Origin: Mesocentrotus franciscanus | Lineage: Eukaryota > Echinodermata > Echinoidea > Camarodonta > Strongylocentrotidae | Assembly: GCA_037976565.1 (NCBI GenBank) | Contig: CP137682.1 | Coordinates: 21,442,800 to 21,506,799, forward strand | Length of the DNA stretch: 64,000 nucleotides | Direction: 5' to 3' | In this document: positions 36,480-47,848 of the stretch, piece after piece | Position numbering within the stretch: position 1 is the first letter of the stretch | Layout of the letters: each line of letters starts with the position of its first letter | Translations under genes and position numbers: made by a program | Notes under the pieces: generated by a model | What the model saw: only the letters and a program-made list of their open reading frames with translations | Told to the model about the DNA's origin: nothing | The model's database searches: none

Positions 36480-37200
36480 ACATAATCCAAGTCTACTGAC
36501 CTAAAATGACCTTTGACCTTGACTTTGTGACCTGGAATTTGTGTCACATGATTTGTGATACTTGATAGCCCTTGGGTACAAGTTTCATGGAATTTGAACA
36601 AACACTTTTGAAATTATGCTAAAATTTCAAAATCTTGATGTTGATGCCACAACAAAGTCTAAGTTTCCAGACCTGAAATGACATTTGACCTTTACTTTGT
36701 CACCTAAAAGACTAATAACATGATTGGTGATACTTGATAACCCTTATGTTCAAGTTTCATGGAATAGGAATGTATACTTTCAAAATTATGATAACAATTA
36801 AAAAATCTTAGCCTGATGCCACAACATAGTTAAGTTTGTTGACCTGAAATGACCTTTGACCTTGACCTAGTGGGCTGAAATTCTACTCACATGATTGGGG
36901 ATACTTGATAACCCTTTAGTCTAAGTTTCATTGAATAAGAACTTATACTTTCAAAATTATATTACAAATTCAAAAACTTAACCTCAGGTTAAGTTTTTGA
37001 TGATGATGCCACAACATAGTCTAAGTTTGTTGACCTGAAATGACCTTTGACCTTGACTTTGTGACCTGAAATTTTCCTCACATGATTGGGGATACTTGAT
37101 AACCCTTTAGTCCAAGTTTCATTTAATAGGACCTTATACTTTCAAAATTATATTAACAATTCAAAAACTTAACCTTAGGTTAAGTTTTGATGTTGACGCC
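36480..37200 (+). repeat. Minisatellite of 170-190-bp units, each with a DR1-like motif
   Basis: Four tandem units start with GACCTRAAATGACCTTTGAC and continue through CACATGATT..GATACTTGATA..CAAGTTTCAT. The motif TGACCTTTGACCT occurs at 36507, 36850 and 37041, with a one-base variant (TGACATTTGACCT) at 36679. Its complement AGGTCAAAGGTCA is the DR1 consensus of HNF4, RXR/PPAR and COUP-TF nuclear receptors. The last two units also carry the palindrome AACTTAACCTNAGGTTAAGT. The array lies in the receptor intron. A binding role is inference. Confidence 0.8.
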
Positions 37201-38340
37201 GCCGCCACCGGAAAAGCGGCGCCTATGTCTCGCTTTTTGCTACGCAGGCGAGACAAAAACTAAGTAATCGCGAACAACTTCGTTTTGCTTGACAGAACGA
37301 TTCGGAATGATAAAGGCAACCTTAAAATTGGATAACCCTTTCCCCCCTTTTTTGCGGACTTGCGCCTCTCCCAACACCCCCTCCACCCCGCCGTCAGAGA
37401 ATCCTGGATTCGCCACTGGTTTATTATATTTTTACGGCGAATCTTGCCTCGGGTTTCACAGCGGAGGTAATCTTTTCCACGTTTGCTGAGCTAAAGCAGT
37501 GACGTAGCAATACATTCATAACTGGAGGATGTGCACGCCAGTATTAATGGGTTTAGGGGCATACTTCACTATTACCCTTTTAATATAGACCTTATTTATA
37601 ATGTATAAAACTCATGCTCGCTAGGACAGCTACTGCTGTTAAAATATTCAAATTTTAAGAAACGTGTATTAAAATAGCTTTAAACGAAATGCACCGCTAG
37701 ATACAGATATCAAATTTACCTACCTTTTCCATGTCGTTGAGTATCGCATTTGATTTTCATTTGATATAAAACTATATGATCTCTAAAACAATTTTTGTTT
37801 AATTGTCTAGATAACAATTTTTTAAACATTGAGATCCATAAATGTGAATACCCCCAAAGTATTAGAATATCGCCTTCTACTAATATTATGTAACCGTCGC
37901 TTTAATATAAATCACTATTGTTACCCATGCATATCCACCTCTGCTAAGTGTGAGGGAAGTGCTAATGTATTAACCCTGACAACCATGCACTAATGTCCCA
38001 ATCATTCGATTGTCATGAATCCACATAGTTATTAACGGGGCACTGTAATAGTGCGGGCGGGTTTGTTATCGGATTTAATGGGTGGAATAAATGCGAATTA
38101 CGAAGGCCACCACTTGGGGAAGGTTTCGGAGGGGTCCTGTTGTCTTTTTCAAGCCACTTTCCTCCTGTTTTCCCATTTTCCTAATTTATTGTACGTGTAT
38201 CGCGGCTCTTACTAAACTGCAACAGGCAAGTTTTTTTCCGATGACATAATTGAAGTACAGTCGCTGTGGTTTTTGCATATTAACATAAAGACAGGAGAGC
38301 TTGGGTATTTGTTTCTAGTTCATCGTGACTGTGCCATGGA
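37201..38340. other. Receptor intron, nothing recognised
   Basis: No exon or bounded element. A short GC-rich inverted stretch (GCGGCGCC, CTCGC..GCGAG) directly follows the minisatellite. Confidence 0.45.
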
Positions 38341-38415
38341 CCAGTGATGGCCTGGTGGTAGAGTCGCTGCCCGACAAGCAGTAGATGGCAGGTTCAAGTC
38401 CCGCTGGTTCCAAGA
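38341..38415 (+). mobile_element. tRNA-derived SINE head
   Basis: GATGGCCTGGTGGTAGAGTC is an A-box region and CAGGTTCAAGTCCCGCTGG a B box, in tRNA-like spacing. The acceptor stem does not close, and no SINE body is recognisable after it. It is a truncated SINE or decayed tRNA pseudogene. Confidence 0.55.
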
Positions 38416-39021
38416 AATTTTGTCTGATTTGTTTTTCAATTACAGATCGATCAATCGATCTTATTTACTGGGTGTAAGCCACAAATATGTTTAAATAATA
38501 TAGACAGTCTGTTGGGAAACCCTAAAGAGGATATCTGAAAAACCGCAAAAGAACATAACGCTCTATATTGTCCTACATTACTAGCGGACCTGAGCTTATA
38601 ATGTTGTGGGTGAGATTGAGTTGGGTTGAGTGTGGAGTAAACAAACTAATTGATTCAATGGGGGAAGACAGGAATTTAAAGCCCCTATCAAGAAGTTGCA
38701 AGCCCTCAAATACTTTTCTCTAAATGTATCTGTAGCAGCAGGATGAATTTATGAAAGTATGTGCTAAATTTCAGATCAAAAGAGTGAGTTGTTTTCCCTC
38801 TGTGAGTGAAAAAGTGATGCGTTCATTTGTACACAACAAAGGCAGTGTATATATAAAACACTTCAAGCTGCAAACAAAAAATTAAATTTGAAAAGTTAAT
38901 ATTTGGTTCCATACTTTTAGGAAAGTTTTTCAGTAATTACCCTCTTTTTAAAACAATTAATTGCAGGACCTGATGTTACCATCAATGCTGATAAAAAAAC
39001 GGCCCGTTAATTTTGAGATTT

Positions 39022-39117
39022 TCACAACGCAAATTCTAAATTAGTATTGTCTTTCAAATGCCATTGGAATTTATCTTTTCATTTTTTTGGCCTGCAAATG
39101 GGACATAGTACCTTTGA
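39022..39117 (-). mobile_element. MITE family A, truncated copy 4
   Basis: Only one end is present: AAATGCCATTGGAATTTATC through GCAAATGGGACATAGTACCT, matching the right part of the reversed copy at 25984. The inner part and other terminus are missing. Confidence 0.7.
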
Positions 39118-39353
39118 TACTGTACATACTTATTTCAGACTCGGTAACATCCAGTTTCGTCGAGAGCAGGGACAAATTTGTTTCAGAATCTGGAGAAAAG
39201 TTTGACATATTAAACCTTCTAGTATATGCCATTTTGCGATATCGTTGAAAATATACATACCACGTGCCTGTTAATGAAAAATCACAGAAAAATAGCGATT
39301 TCGCCAGTGTTAGCTTCAGTCTTGATTACACCAAAACATTCACCAAGTCTATG

Positions 39354-39725
39354 TTAAAGCCCCCTTAAAGTGTTGGGAGCCCCAAATTCGCCAAAAATTT
39401 GGTGGCAAAATTTCACTGAAATTGTATCATAATGTGAAAGAGGATGTCATTTAAAGACACACTTCTGCAAAGATCCCCTCCCTCCAAATGTGTTTGAAGA
39501 CAAATGTTGATAAAAGAATATATAATTTAGGTTTACTGTTGTACGCAGAAAACCTAAATTTAGTATTCTTTCACCAATATTCGACTTCAAACACATTTGT
39601 TTTGAAAATCCATGCAGAAATGTGTCTTATATGAAATCCTCTTTCACATTATGATACAATATTTATTTAAGTGAAACTTTGCCATCAAAAATGTTGGGGT
39701 TCCCAACACTTTAAAGGGGCTTTAA
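39354..39725. mobile_element. MITE family D, copy 1 (near full-length palindrome)
   Basis: 372 bp. The left end TTAAAGCCCCCTTAAAGTGT pairs with ACACTTTAAAGGGGCTTTAA on the right. Pairing continues inward (GTTGGGAGCCCC with GGGGTTCCCAAC, GAAAGAGGATGTCAT with its complement) almost to a central AACCTAAATT stem. It shares TTAA termini with families A, B, C and E. A second copy is at 58355. Confidence 0.85.
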
Positions 39726-39932
39726 GTTGAAAAGTATACGTGTAGGTTGCCCGCCAATAATAGTTGCCAGAAACGATGGCAACGATTTACAAAAAAAAAC
39801 TAAATGCAATTTTCAATGGCCCTGTACGACCCATTTCAAATGTGCGAACATGAAAATTACAAATTACATAATCCGCTAATGATTTGTATAGGGAATGCAA
39901 TAGGGCCTTTAAATTATCCTTGAGATGATATC

Positions 39933-40509
39933 TTAAAGGGATAGTTGAATTTTGTTGCAGAGGGCGCTACACAAAATAATTTTTTGTGTAGCGAAAAACT
40001 GAGTGTCAAATTTGAAAGAATATACAATTTAAATGAAAAAATCATCTTTGTTTGATCAAAATCGGTTCAGAGACGGCTGAAATATCCTTACATACATCTA
40101 TTTCTAATATTTGTGGTGCCCCACAAATATTCGATAATTTTGAACCAGCCGTTGAATATCAAGATAGCGCCTTATAAGTTTTATTCCAGCCAATGCCACT
40201 ATTGGCTTTTTGTTGGCTTTTTCGTTGGCTTTTTCGTGTTGGTTATAATACACACAACCAGCCGGTCCGTGTATTGTTATTATTAATTAATTAATTAATT
40301 AACGGTCACCGTATTGTTTTAAAAGTGGAGCTGAATTGGTATGATCGGATTTAATCTAAATTTCACACATTTTGGGGTCTAAAATTACCTTCATAGCAAT
40401 TTTAGGTTCTAAAAGGGCACTAGAAATGTCATAAACAAGAATAAGAGCAATAACCATGCACTTTGAAGGCATTTGCGCTCTTAGACAAGAACTCAACTAT
40501 CCCTTTTAA
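39933..40509 (+). mobile_element. MITE family E, copy 1 (TTAA termini)
   Basis: 577 bp from TTAAAGGGATAGTTGAATTT to AACTCAACTATCCCTTTTAA. It includes internal repeats of TTGGCTTTTTCGTTGGC. The reversed copy at 48844 shares the interior block by block. It lies about 400 bases before a family F element in the receptor intron. Confidence 0.83.
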
Positions 40510-40903
40510 GGTCTTTGCAATAGTGCTAAAAGTACATTTCATCTGCTCGCCTGTAAGTCGCCAATGGTTCAATCTACCAAAAGCCGCCATTTGTCCTTTT
40601 TTAAATGCTCTTATGAGTATGCAAAGTGCTATTTACCCAAGTAGACGCTTTAGAGCTGTAAGTCGATTAAGGTATGATCTCCCTAATCCGGCAATGACGT
40701 ATCAATAAGTCGCCGTGAGATGGTATCTTTTAACTCTTCTCTCCGGCTGCTGTCTGCTCATAAATCAGCGAGTCGTACAGAATACGATGTTACATGTGGA
40801 AGATTAAGAAACTGTAGAAGAAATATTTCTGTCACAAGAGTATATACAATATATGCCCTTCTCGAAGAGTTGAAAATATGAAACTATGAAAAACAATAAC
40901 ATG

Positions 40904-41081
40904 ATCGCAAAGACTTTCGCAAAAATCAACCTAAAGCATTTTCAGTTCTCTAGTCCGTCATCCATTAAAATGTGCAAACATTACAATATGACGAATTGCG
41001 TATTCCGAATATAATTTGGATGGCACATACAAAAGGACATTGAAATTACTCTTGTTTTTTTTTCTCGAAAGTCTTTGCGAT
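40904..41081. mobile_element. MITE family F, complete copy
   Basis: 178 bp with matching ends ATCGCAAAGACTTTCG and CGAAAGTCTTTGCGAT, a perfect 16-bp terminal inverted repeat. Relatives lie at 18390, 23764, 57159 and 57731. It is 317 bases from the donor of receptor exon 1. Confidence 0.8.
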
Positions 41082-41397
41082 GTGTTCAATGAATAAAAGA
41101 TGCTTCGTAAAGGCGTAAAATATAAGATTTTTCACCCTTAGGGCTTTATCCAGTAACTTTTGACATGGCCATTTAGGAGACATTTGTAAATCTTACTCCA
41201 TTGCGGGGCATCATTTATTCATTTTTTGTATATTAATCATACAAAATACTGAAAATAGAAAGTTTGGGCGCAGCGATACCGATTAAACGACTCAATAAAT
41301 TGGGCATCGTAACAATTTTACATGTATTGTCATCAATTTCCTTGTTTGTTCTTTTGTTTGAACAAAATGTCATGCATTGTTTTCAAGAGCATCTTAC

Positions 41398-42303
41398 CTG
41401 CGAAAATAGCCATGGTATATAGTAGATCCCAGCGGCAACTGCGATGGTCTTCGATATCCTGGTGCACCGTTTGACGTGGAGACTCTTCATAAGATGTAGA
41501 GTTCGTTCCACCAACTGCTCTTTCGAGAGCGACTTCTGGGGTTGTTCCTTGACACACCGGCACCAGCATGAGGATGCCTCAACATCCGGTGGTTCCACGA
41601 ATGATGGGTTTTGGTTTGAGAACCTCACCAGCCAGCGATTCACAAAATTGCGCACACCCAGCAAGAAGCTAATGTAACAGAATAGACCCAAGGGTAGATG
41701 AACACAGTTGATGGCCAGAATGAGTATCCTATGAACGCGGTAGTACTGGTTGTGTAATCCGATGCAATATTGTGTCCTGGACCCTTTCCGCTCGAGTTTG
41801 ACCACGGTATCGTCTGCTAAGATTTTGACGATGATGGGTGTAAAAGATAGGGGTATGGAAGTCAGCAATGCACACACCATGATGTACTTCATGAAAGCAC
41901 CACTGAGTCTTGTTCTATACAAAATAGGTTTTCTGATAGCGATGTAACGGTCTAGGACCATTAAGGTGACGATGGAAGTTGATAAAAGCTGATAGAATGC
42001 CCACATGGCGTCAAAAAGCTCACATATAATAGATGGTAGTGGTTCTGAAGCTAGATACGCGTAGGCGATGAGAGGGCACAAGGAGAGCGTGGAGACATAG
42101 TTCACAAGAGCTATACCCCCGATCAGGATGTTAGGATTGAATACGTACTTGTAGGAGCGAACGACAAGGAGAGTTATGAAATTACTGATGTTGACAACGA
42201 CTGCGATTACAATGATGATGGTAGCGTTGACGATGCCGAAACTTTCCAAGTTTTCACCTTCATCCAGTGTCAAGGGGAGCGCGGAGAAATTATCAACCGC
42301 CAT
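41398..42303 (-). CDS. Class A (rhodopsin-like) GPCR, exon 1: N-terminus to TM6
   Basis: Seven-helix plasma-membrane receptor, first coding exon, residues 1-302 of about 800. The ATG at 42303-42301 follows an in-frame TGA 14 codons upstream, which supports this start. The N-terminus is short, with sequons at N5 and N26 and no signal peptide. Helices lie at roughly 24-48 (TM1), 58-84 (TM2), 92-118 (TM3), 138-160 (TM4), 191-217 (TM5) and 283-302 (TM6). C94 and C180 would form the loop-2 disulphide, and DRY is at 118-120. The usual TM2 Asp is Asn (ALVNYVSTL), and TM6 has IYYIP in place of CWxP. The exon ends TTTTCGCAG|GTAAGA on a codon boundary. The ligand and subfamily are not recognised. Exons 2 and 3 lie about 25 and 28 kb away. 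Confidence 0.93.
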
Positions 42304-43358
42304 GTCAGGATATGCTCGTAAAAAATGAGCAAACGCGGTACAGAATCACCGACAAAATAGTTGCTGACGCGGTGTACTCGATTGTAGTTTCATATCAGAA
42401 TTAGATGAGCGACCCGTGATTGAAGCAAAACACAATCGGAGCCATGGTAAGTTCGACTCACTGGGCATGGAGTTAATGAACATGATTGATTCGGGGCACG
42501 AGACATTGGCGCTATGTAGAGCCGAGGATGAAGTGCTTAATTGTTTGTGGTGAAGTTGTAGGCACTACCGCTCGTTGATGGGTCGTACTGTCGTCATCAT
42601 ATTAATTTTGCAGGGCGCACGTTTCTCACGGTGACACAACCGTGCTTCTGCGAATTCATGTGCGCTAACTTTCATATTAAAAGAAAACGCTTCGCCGACA
42701 GCGTCATCGCTTTGAAGGACCCTTTTCTCATTTAATATCCTTCGATAATATGGGCGGGAAAGGATTAAACACAAATCTGTATTGCTCTAATTGTACATGT
42801 CATGGATTAGTGATCACGTGTCATCAATGTGCCAGCAGAAGGTCAGGCAATACGCTTGCTCGCTGTAGTCCTAATTCCTATGAGAAAAATAAAACACACA
42901 TAAAAAGTTGTGGGAATGTTGTCAAATGTTAGTAGGTCTCCATTATATGTTACATAAACTTTCGAAAAGAAATGGCATGACGACCCCCCCCCCCACCCCC
43001 ATTGTAAATATATATAATATATTGATCATTTTGATTCAGAAGCTGATATTGACATCACATCTTCTACAAATGGGCGCTGTTCGGGCTGGGGGATAAAGGA
43101 AGATATACCCATGTATTTTTCTAAGACATTTTAAAAGAAACATTATAGTTTAAGGAATTGCATGGAACGTGCCTACACACACAAACATTATACAAATATT
43201 GCATAATTATGCTCCGGCGTTCAACATAACAACAAAAAATATGAACTGACAAATTCAGAATTTCCCCGAGTGATGTTGTATTTCCCTAAGGCCGCAGGCC
43301 GACGTTGAAAAATAATGGCGCGAGAGACATTCTGAATTCGGAGGTGAATATTATACAG
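42304..43358. other. Upstream region of the receptor gene
   Basis: Should contain the receptor 5' UTR and possibly its promoter. On the minus strand a TTACCATGG stretch near 42450 could be a splice acceptor region or UTR; neither is certain. No TATA box was identified. A C10 run lies near 42985. An inverted pair (CAGAATTT/ATTCTG) lies at about 43254-43340. Confidence 0.35.
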
Positions 43359-43482
43359 ATATTGACTGGTAGGGGTGTAATATAACATTCTTTGGACCGC
43401 TGAAGGGAGTTATATTTTCCCAAGTGGTTAACTCCCTTCAGGTCCGAAGAATGTTATATATTATCCCCTGCCAGTCAATATA
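43359..43482. mobile_element. Short hairpin element next to foldback element
   Basis: ATATTGACTGG at the left pairs with CCAGTCAATAT at the right. Most of the 124 bases pairs between them (AACATTCTTNGGACC with GGTCCGAAGAATGTT, GAAGGGAGTTA with TAACTCCCTTC). It may be a small MITE or the core of a decayed larger one. Confidence 0.65.
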
Positions 43483-43528
43483 ATTATGTTATATTAGATA
43501 GCCTTGGTTTGAAAATTATGGGGGTGTT

Positions 43529-43742
43529 ACACCCACAAATGTAATAACTCCCACAAATGTAATAACGCCCACAAATGTAATAACACTTTACCCACAAATG
43601 TAATAACACCCACAAATGTAATAACACTTTACCCACAAATGTAATAAATTTCACCCACAAATGTAATAACCACTTTACCCACAAATGTAATAATTTGAAT
43701 CACCCACAAATGTAATAATGACTTTACCCACAAATGTAATAA
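43529..43742. repeat. Outer subrepeat array of foldback element, left arm
   Basis: Ten near-identical ACCCACAAATGTAATAA units with variable 1-10-base linkers (CTTT, TTTC, TTTGAAT). The same array lies in reverse at 47630-47823. Open frames through it encode a HLWVKW/ICGRYY pattern and are artefacts. Confidence 0.9.
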
Positions 43743-43769
43743 ATTTGAAGGGATATTTTGTCGAATTTG

Positions 43770-44285
43770 TTCAAAACTAAAACCCTGTAATAAAGCATGG
43801 GTATAGCGCGCAGTCTTTACTCCAGACCCGGTTATTTCAAAATTTAAAAAATTTCAAAACTAAGACCCCATAATCCTTTTCCTGTGGAATAACATGAGAA
43901 TCGAGCGTAGTCTTTCCTCCAGACCCGGTCATTTCAAAAATAAAAACAATAAAAACAAAACAAAAAAATTCAAATCTAAGACCCAACAATCCTCCAAACT
44001 AAGACCCTGTAATAAAGCATGGGTTTAGAGCGTTGTCTTTACTCCACACCCAGTTATTTCAAAAATAAAATAAAACAAACAAAACAAAACATTAACTTTA
44101 AAACTAAGGCTCCACCATCTTCCAAACTATAAGACCCTGTGATAAAGCATGGGTTTAGAGCGTAGTCTTTACTCCAGACCCGTTTAATTTTAAAAAAAAA
44201 TCTTCAAAACTAAGACCCCATCATCTTATTCATGTGGAATAACATGAGTATTGAACGTAGTCTTTCCTCTAGACTCGGTTATATC

Positions 44286-44317
<32 letters not shown>

Positions 44318-44935
44318 ACTTTAAAATTAAGACACACCATCTTCCAAACTAAGATCCTGTAATAAAGCATGGGTTTAGAGCATAGTTGTTCTTCCAGACC
44401 CGGTTATTTCAAAAATAAAAACAATAAAAAACAAAACAGAAAATTCAAATCTAAGACCCAACAATCCTCCAAACTAAGACCCTGTAATAAAGTATGGGTT
44501 TAGAGTGTTGTCTTTACAGTTTACTCCACACCCGGTTATTTCAAAAATAAAACAAAACAAAACAAAACAAAACATTAACTTTAAAACTAAGGCCCCACCA
44601 TCTTCCAAACTATAAGACCCTGTGATAAAGCATGGGTTTAGAGGGAAGTCTTTACTCCAGTCCCGTTTAATTAAAAAAATAAAAATCTTCAAACTAAGAT
44701 CCCATCATCTTATTCCTGTGGAATAACATGAGTATTGAGCGTAGTCTTTCCTCCAGACCCGGTTATTCAAAAGTTTAAAAAAAAAACTTTTAAACTAAGA
44801 CCCCACCATCTTCCAAACTAAGACCCGGTAATAAAGCATGGGTTTAGAGCGTAGTTTTTCTTCCAGACCCGGTTATTTCAAAACTGTTTAAAAATCTTCA
44901 AAATTAAGACCCCATCATCTTATTCCTGTGGAAGA
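43770..44935. repeat. Inner tandem array with higher-order period, left arm
   Basis: Ten units of 95-135 bp carry AAAGCATGGGTTTAGAGCGT or AATAACATGAGTATTGAGCG, then a CCAGACCCGGTTATTTC block and an A-rich linker. Groups of four units repeat with a larger period of about 478 bp; compare 43990 with 44468. The right arm has fewer units, so the left arm has expanded. Three more units lie at 45640-45985. Confidence 0.8.
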
Positions 44936-44939
44936 ACGT

Positions 44940-45640
44940 TGTTGTTGTTGTTGTTTTTGTTTTATTGGCGTGTTTCATTCGATTATAAATATTTACGCCG
45001 AATTCAAATCACATTAAATAAATTTAAGAGGGATCAGGAGAAAGAAAGAAAAAAAAAAATCTACGCTGCTCAATTTTTCGCAATTTTGGAGATCCCAGAC
45101 AGGCTGTCAGCATAAATCGTTGACTATTATGTTTGTATCTTCTGGCCAGCCCGGTTCGGTACATTGAACAGGCTTCTCGGCTTCCATGTTAGTCCAGACT
45201 CTGGCCTATTTAATTTTGATCTCCACCGCACACCAACGCTACCTCCCCTACTTGCTACCAGCCGATGATGGCGTGATCATTAAATTCGGACTCAGGCTGG
45301 GCTGGTGAGCATAATTATGAGTTTGTTGATAACGCCATCTTCGGTGGCTTGAATCAAGTGTGTAGGGAATATAATAAATTAGGACCGGGCAGATTCTGGA
45401 CTACTTCCATGTATGCGTATGCGCAGCCTAGGCCCCTCCAATACCAACCATGACTATGCGATGCCTGTTGGTGGGATTGTCTCCTTTCCGGGAAATAAGA
45501 CAAAACAAAAAGAAAAAGAAGAAGAAATGGATTGCATTATATGATTTAAACTGAAAATCAAGTTTCAAAATCTCAAATTATGCAGACATTCTGGGCTTTG
45601 TGCAAGGTGCAGTTAGTAAAGTGACATACCTTTCCTTAAT
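44940..45640. mobile_element. Insertion inside the foldback element's inner array
   Basis: The array breaks at CCTGTGGAAGAACG and resumes near 45640 with GAGTATTGAGCG, as if one unit were split. The insert starts with a GTT run, then TTTTATTGGCGTGTTTCATT and ATTTACGCCGAATTCAAATC, reminiscent of a LINE 3' end. It has no long reading frame. Confidence 0.5.
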
Positions 45641-45696
45641 TGAGTATTGAGCGTAGTCTTTCCTCCAGACCCGGTTATTCAAAAGTAAAAAAAAAC

Positions 45697-45728
<32 letters not shown>

Positions 45729-45985
45729 CCTTTTAAACTACAACCCCTCCATCTTCCAAATTAAGACCCGGTAATAAAGCATGGGATTAGAGCGAAGTCT
45801 TTACTTCAGACTCGGTTATTTAGAAAAAAATGAAAAATCTTCAAACTAAGACCTCACCATCTCATTCCTGTGGAATAACATGGGTATAGGGCGTAGTCTT
45901 TCCTCCAGACCCGGTTATTTCAAAAGAAATAGAAATTTAAACAAATCTTCGAAACTAAGACCCACCATCTTATTCCTCTTTTTTC

Positions 45986-47182
45986 ATTTAAAAATAAATT
46001 ACATTATTACATATGTGGATACAACACGTCACAAATAAATGATTGGTCGGCGGTCACACGAACTGACGAATCAGTCAAAATGGTCCATATATATAACACA
46101 CAGAGGAGGGACCGATTCGATGGTTCGTTGACCGTCGACGATTTTTAATCATGTAAATATTCTAACGCCCACAAATATCCTGGAATTCAATGTTCGTAGA
46201 AAAAAAGTAATCGAATAAGTGACCTTAAATGTATTTAAATATTGACGCTGATTGTTTTATGCATGTGATTATGAAATATGTTCACGATATGTAACATATA
46301 TATATATATATATATACGCTATTAGTGACACTGAAACGTTGGATTGCGATGTTATATTTTCATGAGTGCGTGAATGAATTACCTTTCTTCATGTGATGAA
46401 CGTATCAATTACTTATACTGAAGACTACCAATTGGTACGCGGTACACGGTGTGAATTCATGAGAACGAAATTTATTCAAAGGCAAATACAAACAAAACAC
46501 ATTTATATTACAGTTTTCCCTACTTCTGAAACACTCAAGCAGCTATATAAACAAGAACAAGTCTGAAATGATAATCGGTTAACAAGCAAATAACAACGCA
46601 TACTTTCATATAACAAATCATAAATAGCTGTATAACGAGATCACGCGAAACATATTTGCATGTTTTGAATGAACGATTGCAGAACCCTTTGACTGATAAA
46701 ATATCTATATACTCTCTCAATCAATGTGAGTAAATTGCAGAGGTTATGGTTTTATAGTGATGCAATGATGGATACATAGATTTTGTAAGATAGAAAGTAT
46801 TTTATTCCAAACGAATGAAGAGGTTGTTTCATTAATATACAGACGGTAACAGAACCAAAATAATTATTACGTATAAAAAGGTGGAGTAACTCACATGTCT
46901 TTTACAAGCAAACAAGGTTATAATTTGGGCAATATTGAACCTGATAACATCAACTGAACTTGATATAAAACGCAAACAACCTAACACGTGACAATTCTTC
47001 TAAGCTAGGAAAAACAAGAGAACAAGATGCCGAAATACTAAATGTACCTGGCTTTCTGTAACTTAGTATTCGTCCATATAAAACTACTTAACACGTACAA
47101 CTCCAAAAGTTTTTCAGTAATACTTTTCAGATGCTTCAAGAGTAGACGGAGTTGAAATGAAGTATGACTGATCAAATTAAAC
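45986..47182. other. Unique core of foldback element 1
   Basis: AT-rich sequence without an open frame longer than about 60 codons and no sign of a transposase. A short AT microsatellite lies at 46296-46316. Confidence 0.5.
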
Positions 47183-47848
47183 GGGTCTGGAGTAAAGACT
47201 ACGCTCTAAACCCATGCTTTATCACAGGGTCTTATAGTTTGGAAGATGGTGGGCCTTAGTTTTAAAGTTAATGTTTTGTTTTGTTTTGTTTTGTTTTGTT
47301 TTATTTTTGAAATAACCGGGTGTGGAGTAAAGACAACGCTCTAAACCCATGCTTTATTACAGGGTCTTAGTTTGGAGGATTGTTGGGTCTTAGATTTGAA
47401 TTTTTTGTTTTGTTTTTTATTGTTTTTATTTTTGAAATGACCGGGTCTGGAGGAAAGACTACGCTCGATTCTCATGTTATTCCACAGGAAAAGGATTATG
47501 GGGTCTTAGTTTTGAAGATTTTTTAAATTTTTGAAATAACCGGGTCTGGAGTAAAGACTGCGCGCTATACCCATGCTTTATTACAGGGTTTTAGTTTTGA
47601 ACAAATTCGACAAAATATCCCTTCAAATTTATTACATTTGTGGGTGATTCAAAATTATTACATTTGTGGGTAAAGTGGTTATTACATTTGTGGGTGAAAT
47701 TTATTACATTTGTGGGTAAAGTGTTATTACATTTGTGGGTGTTATTACATTTGTGGGTAAAGTGTTATTACATTTGTGGGCGTTATTACATTTGTGGGCG
47801 TTATTACATTTGTGGGTGTAACAGGGGGTCAATTTTTTTTGTCCGAAA

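Larger units (their letters stand above)
43525..47823. mobile_element. Foldback-type transposon 1 (4.3 kb, long tandem-repeat arms)
   Basis: The element begins TGTTACACCCACAAATGTAA and ends with its complement GTGGGTGTAACA. GGGGG flanks it on both sides (43520-43524 and 47824-47828), a possible 5-bp target duplication. The inverted arms match for about 650 bases (43525-44186 and 47183-47823). Each arm has an outer array of 17-bp ACCCACAAATGTAATAA units, then 100-130-bp units around CCAGACCCGGTTATTTC. No transposase frame is seen, so it is non-autonomous. The architecture matches foldback (FB/Galileo-like) transposons. Confidence 0.82.

Noticed and set aside
43529..43742. A CRISPR-like array of 17-bp repeats with short spacers
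   Set aside because: Linkers are 1-10 bases, the array is mirrored at the other end of a transposon-like element, and the genome is eukaryotic.
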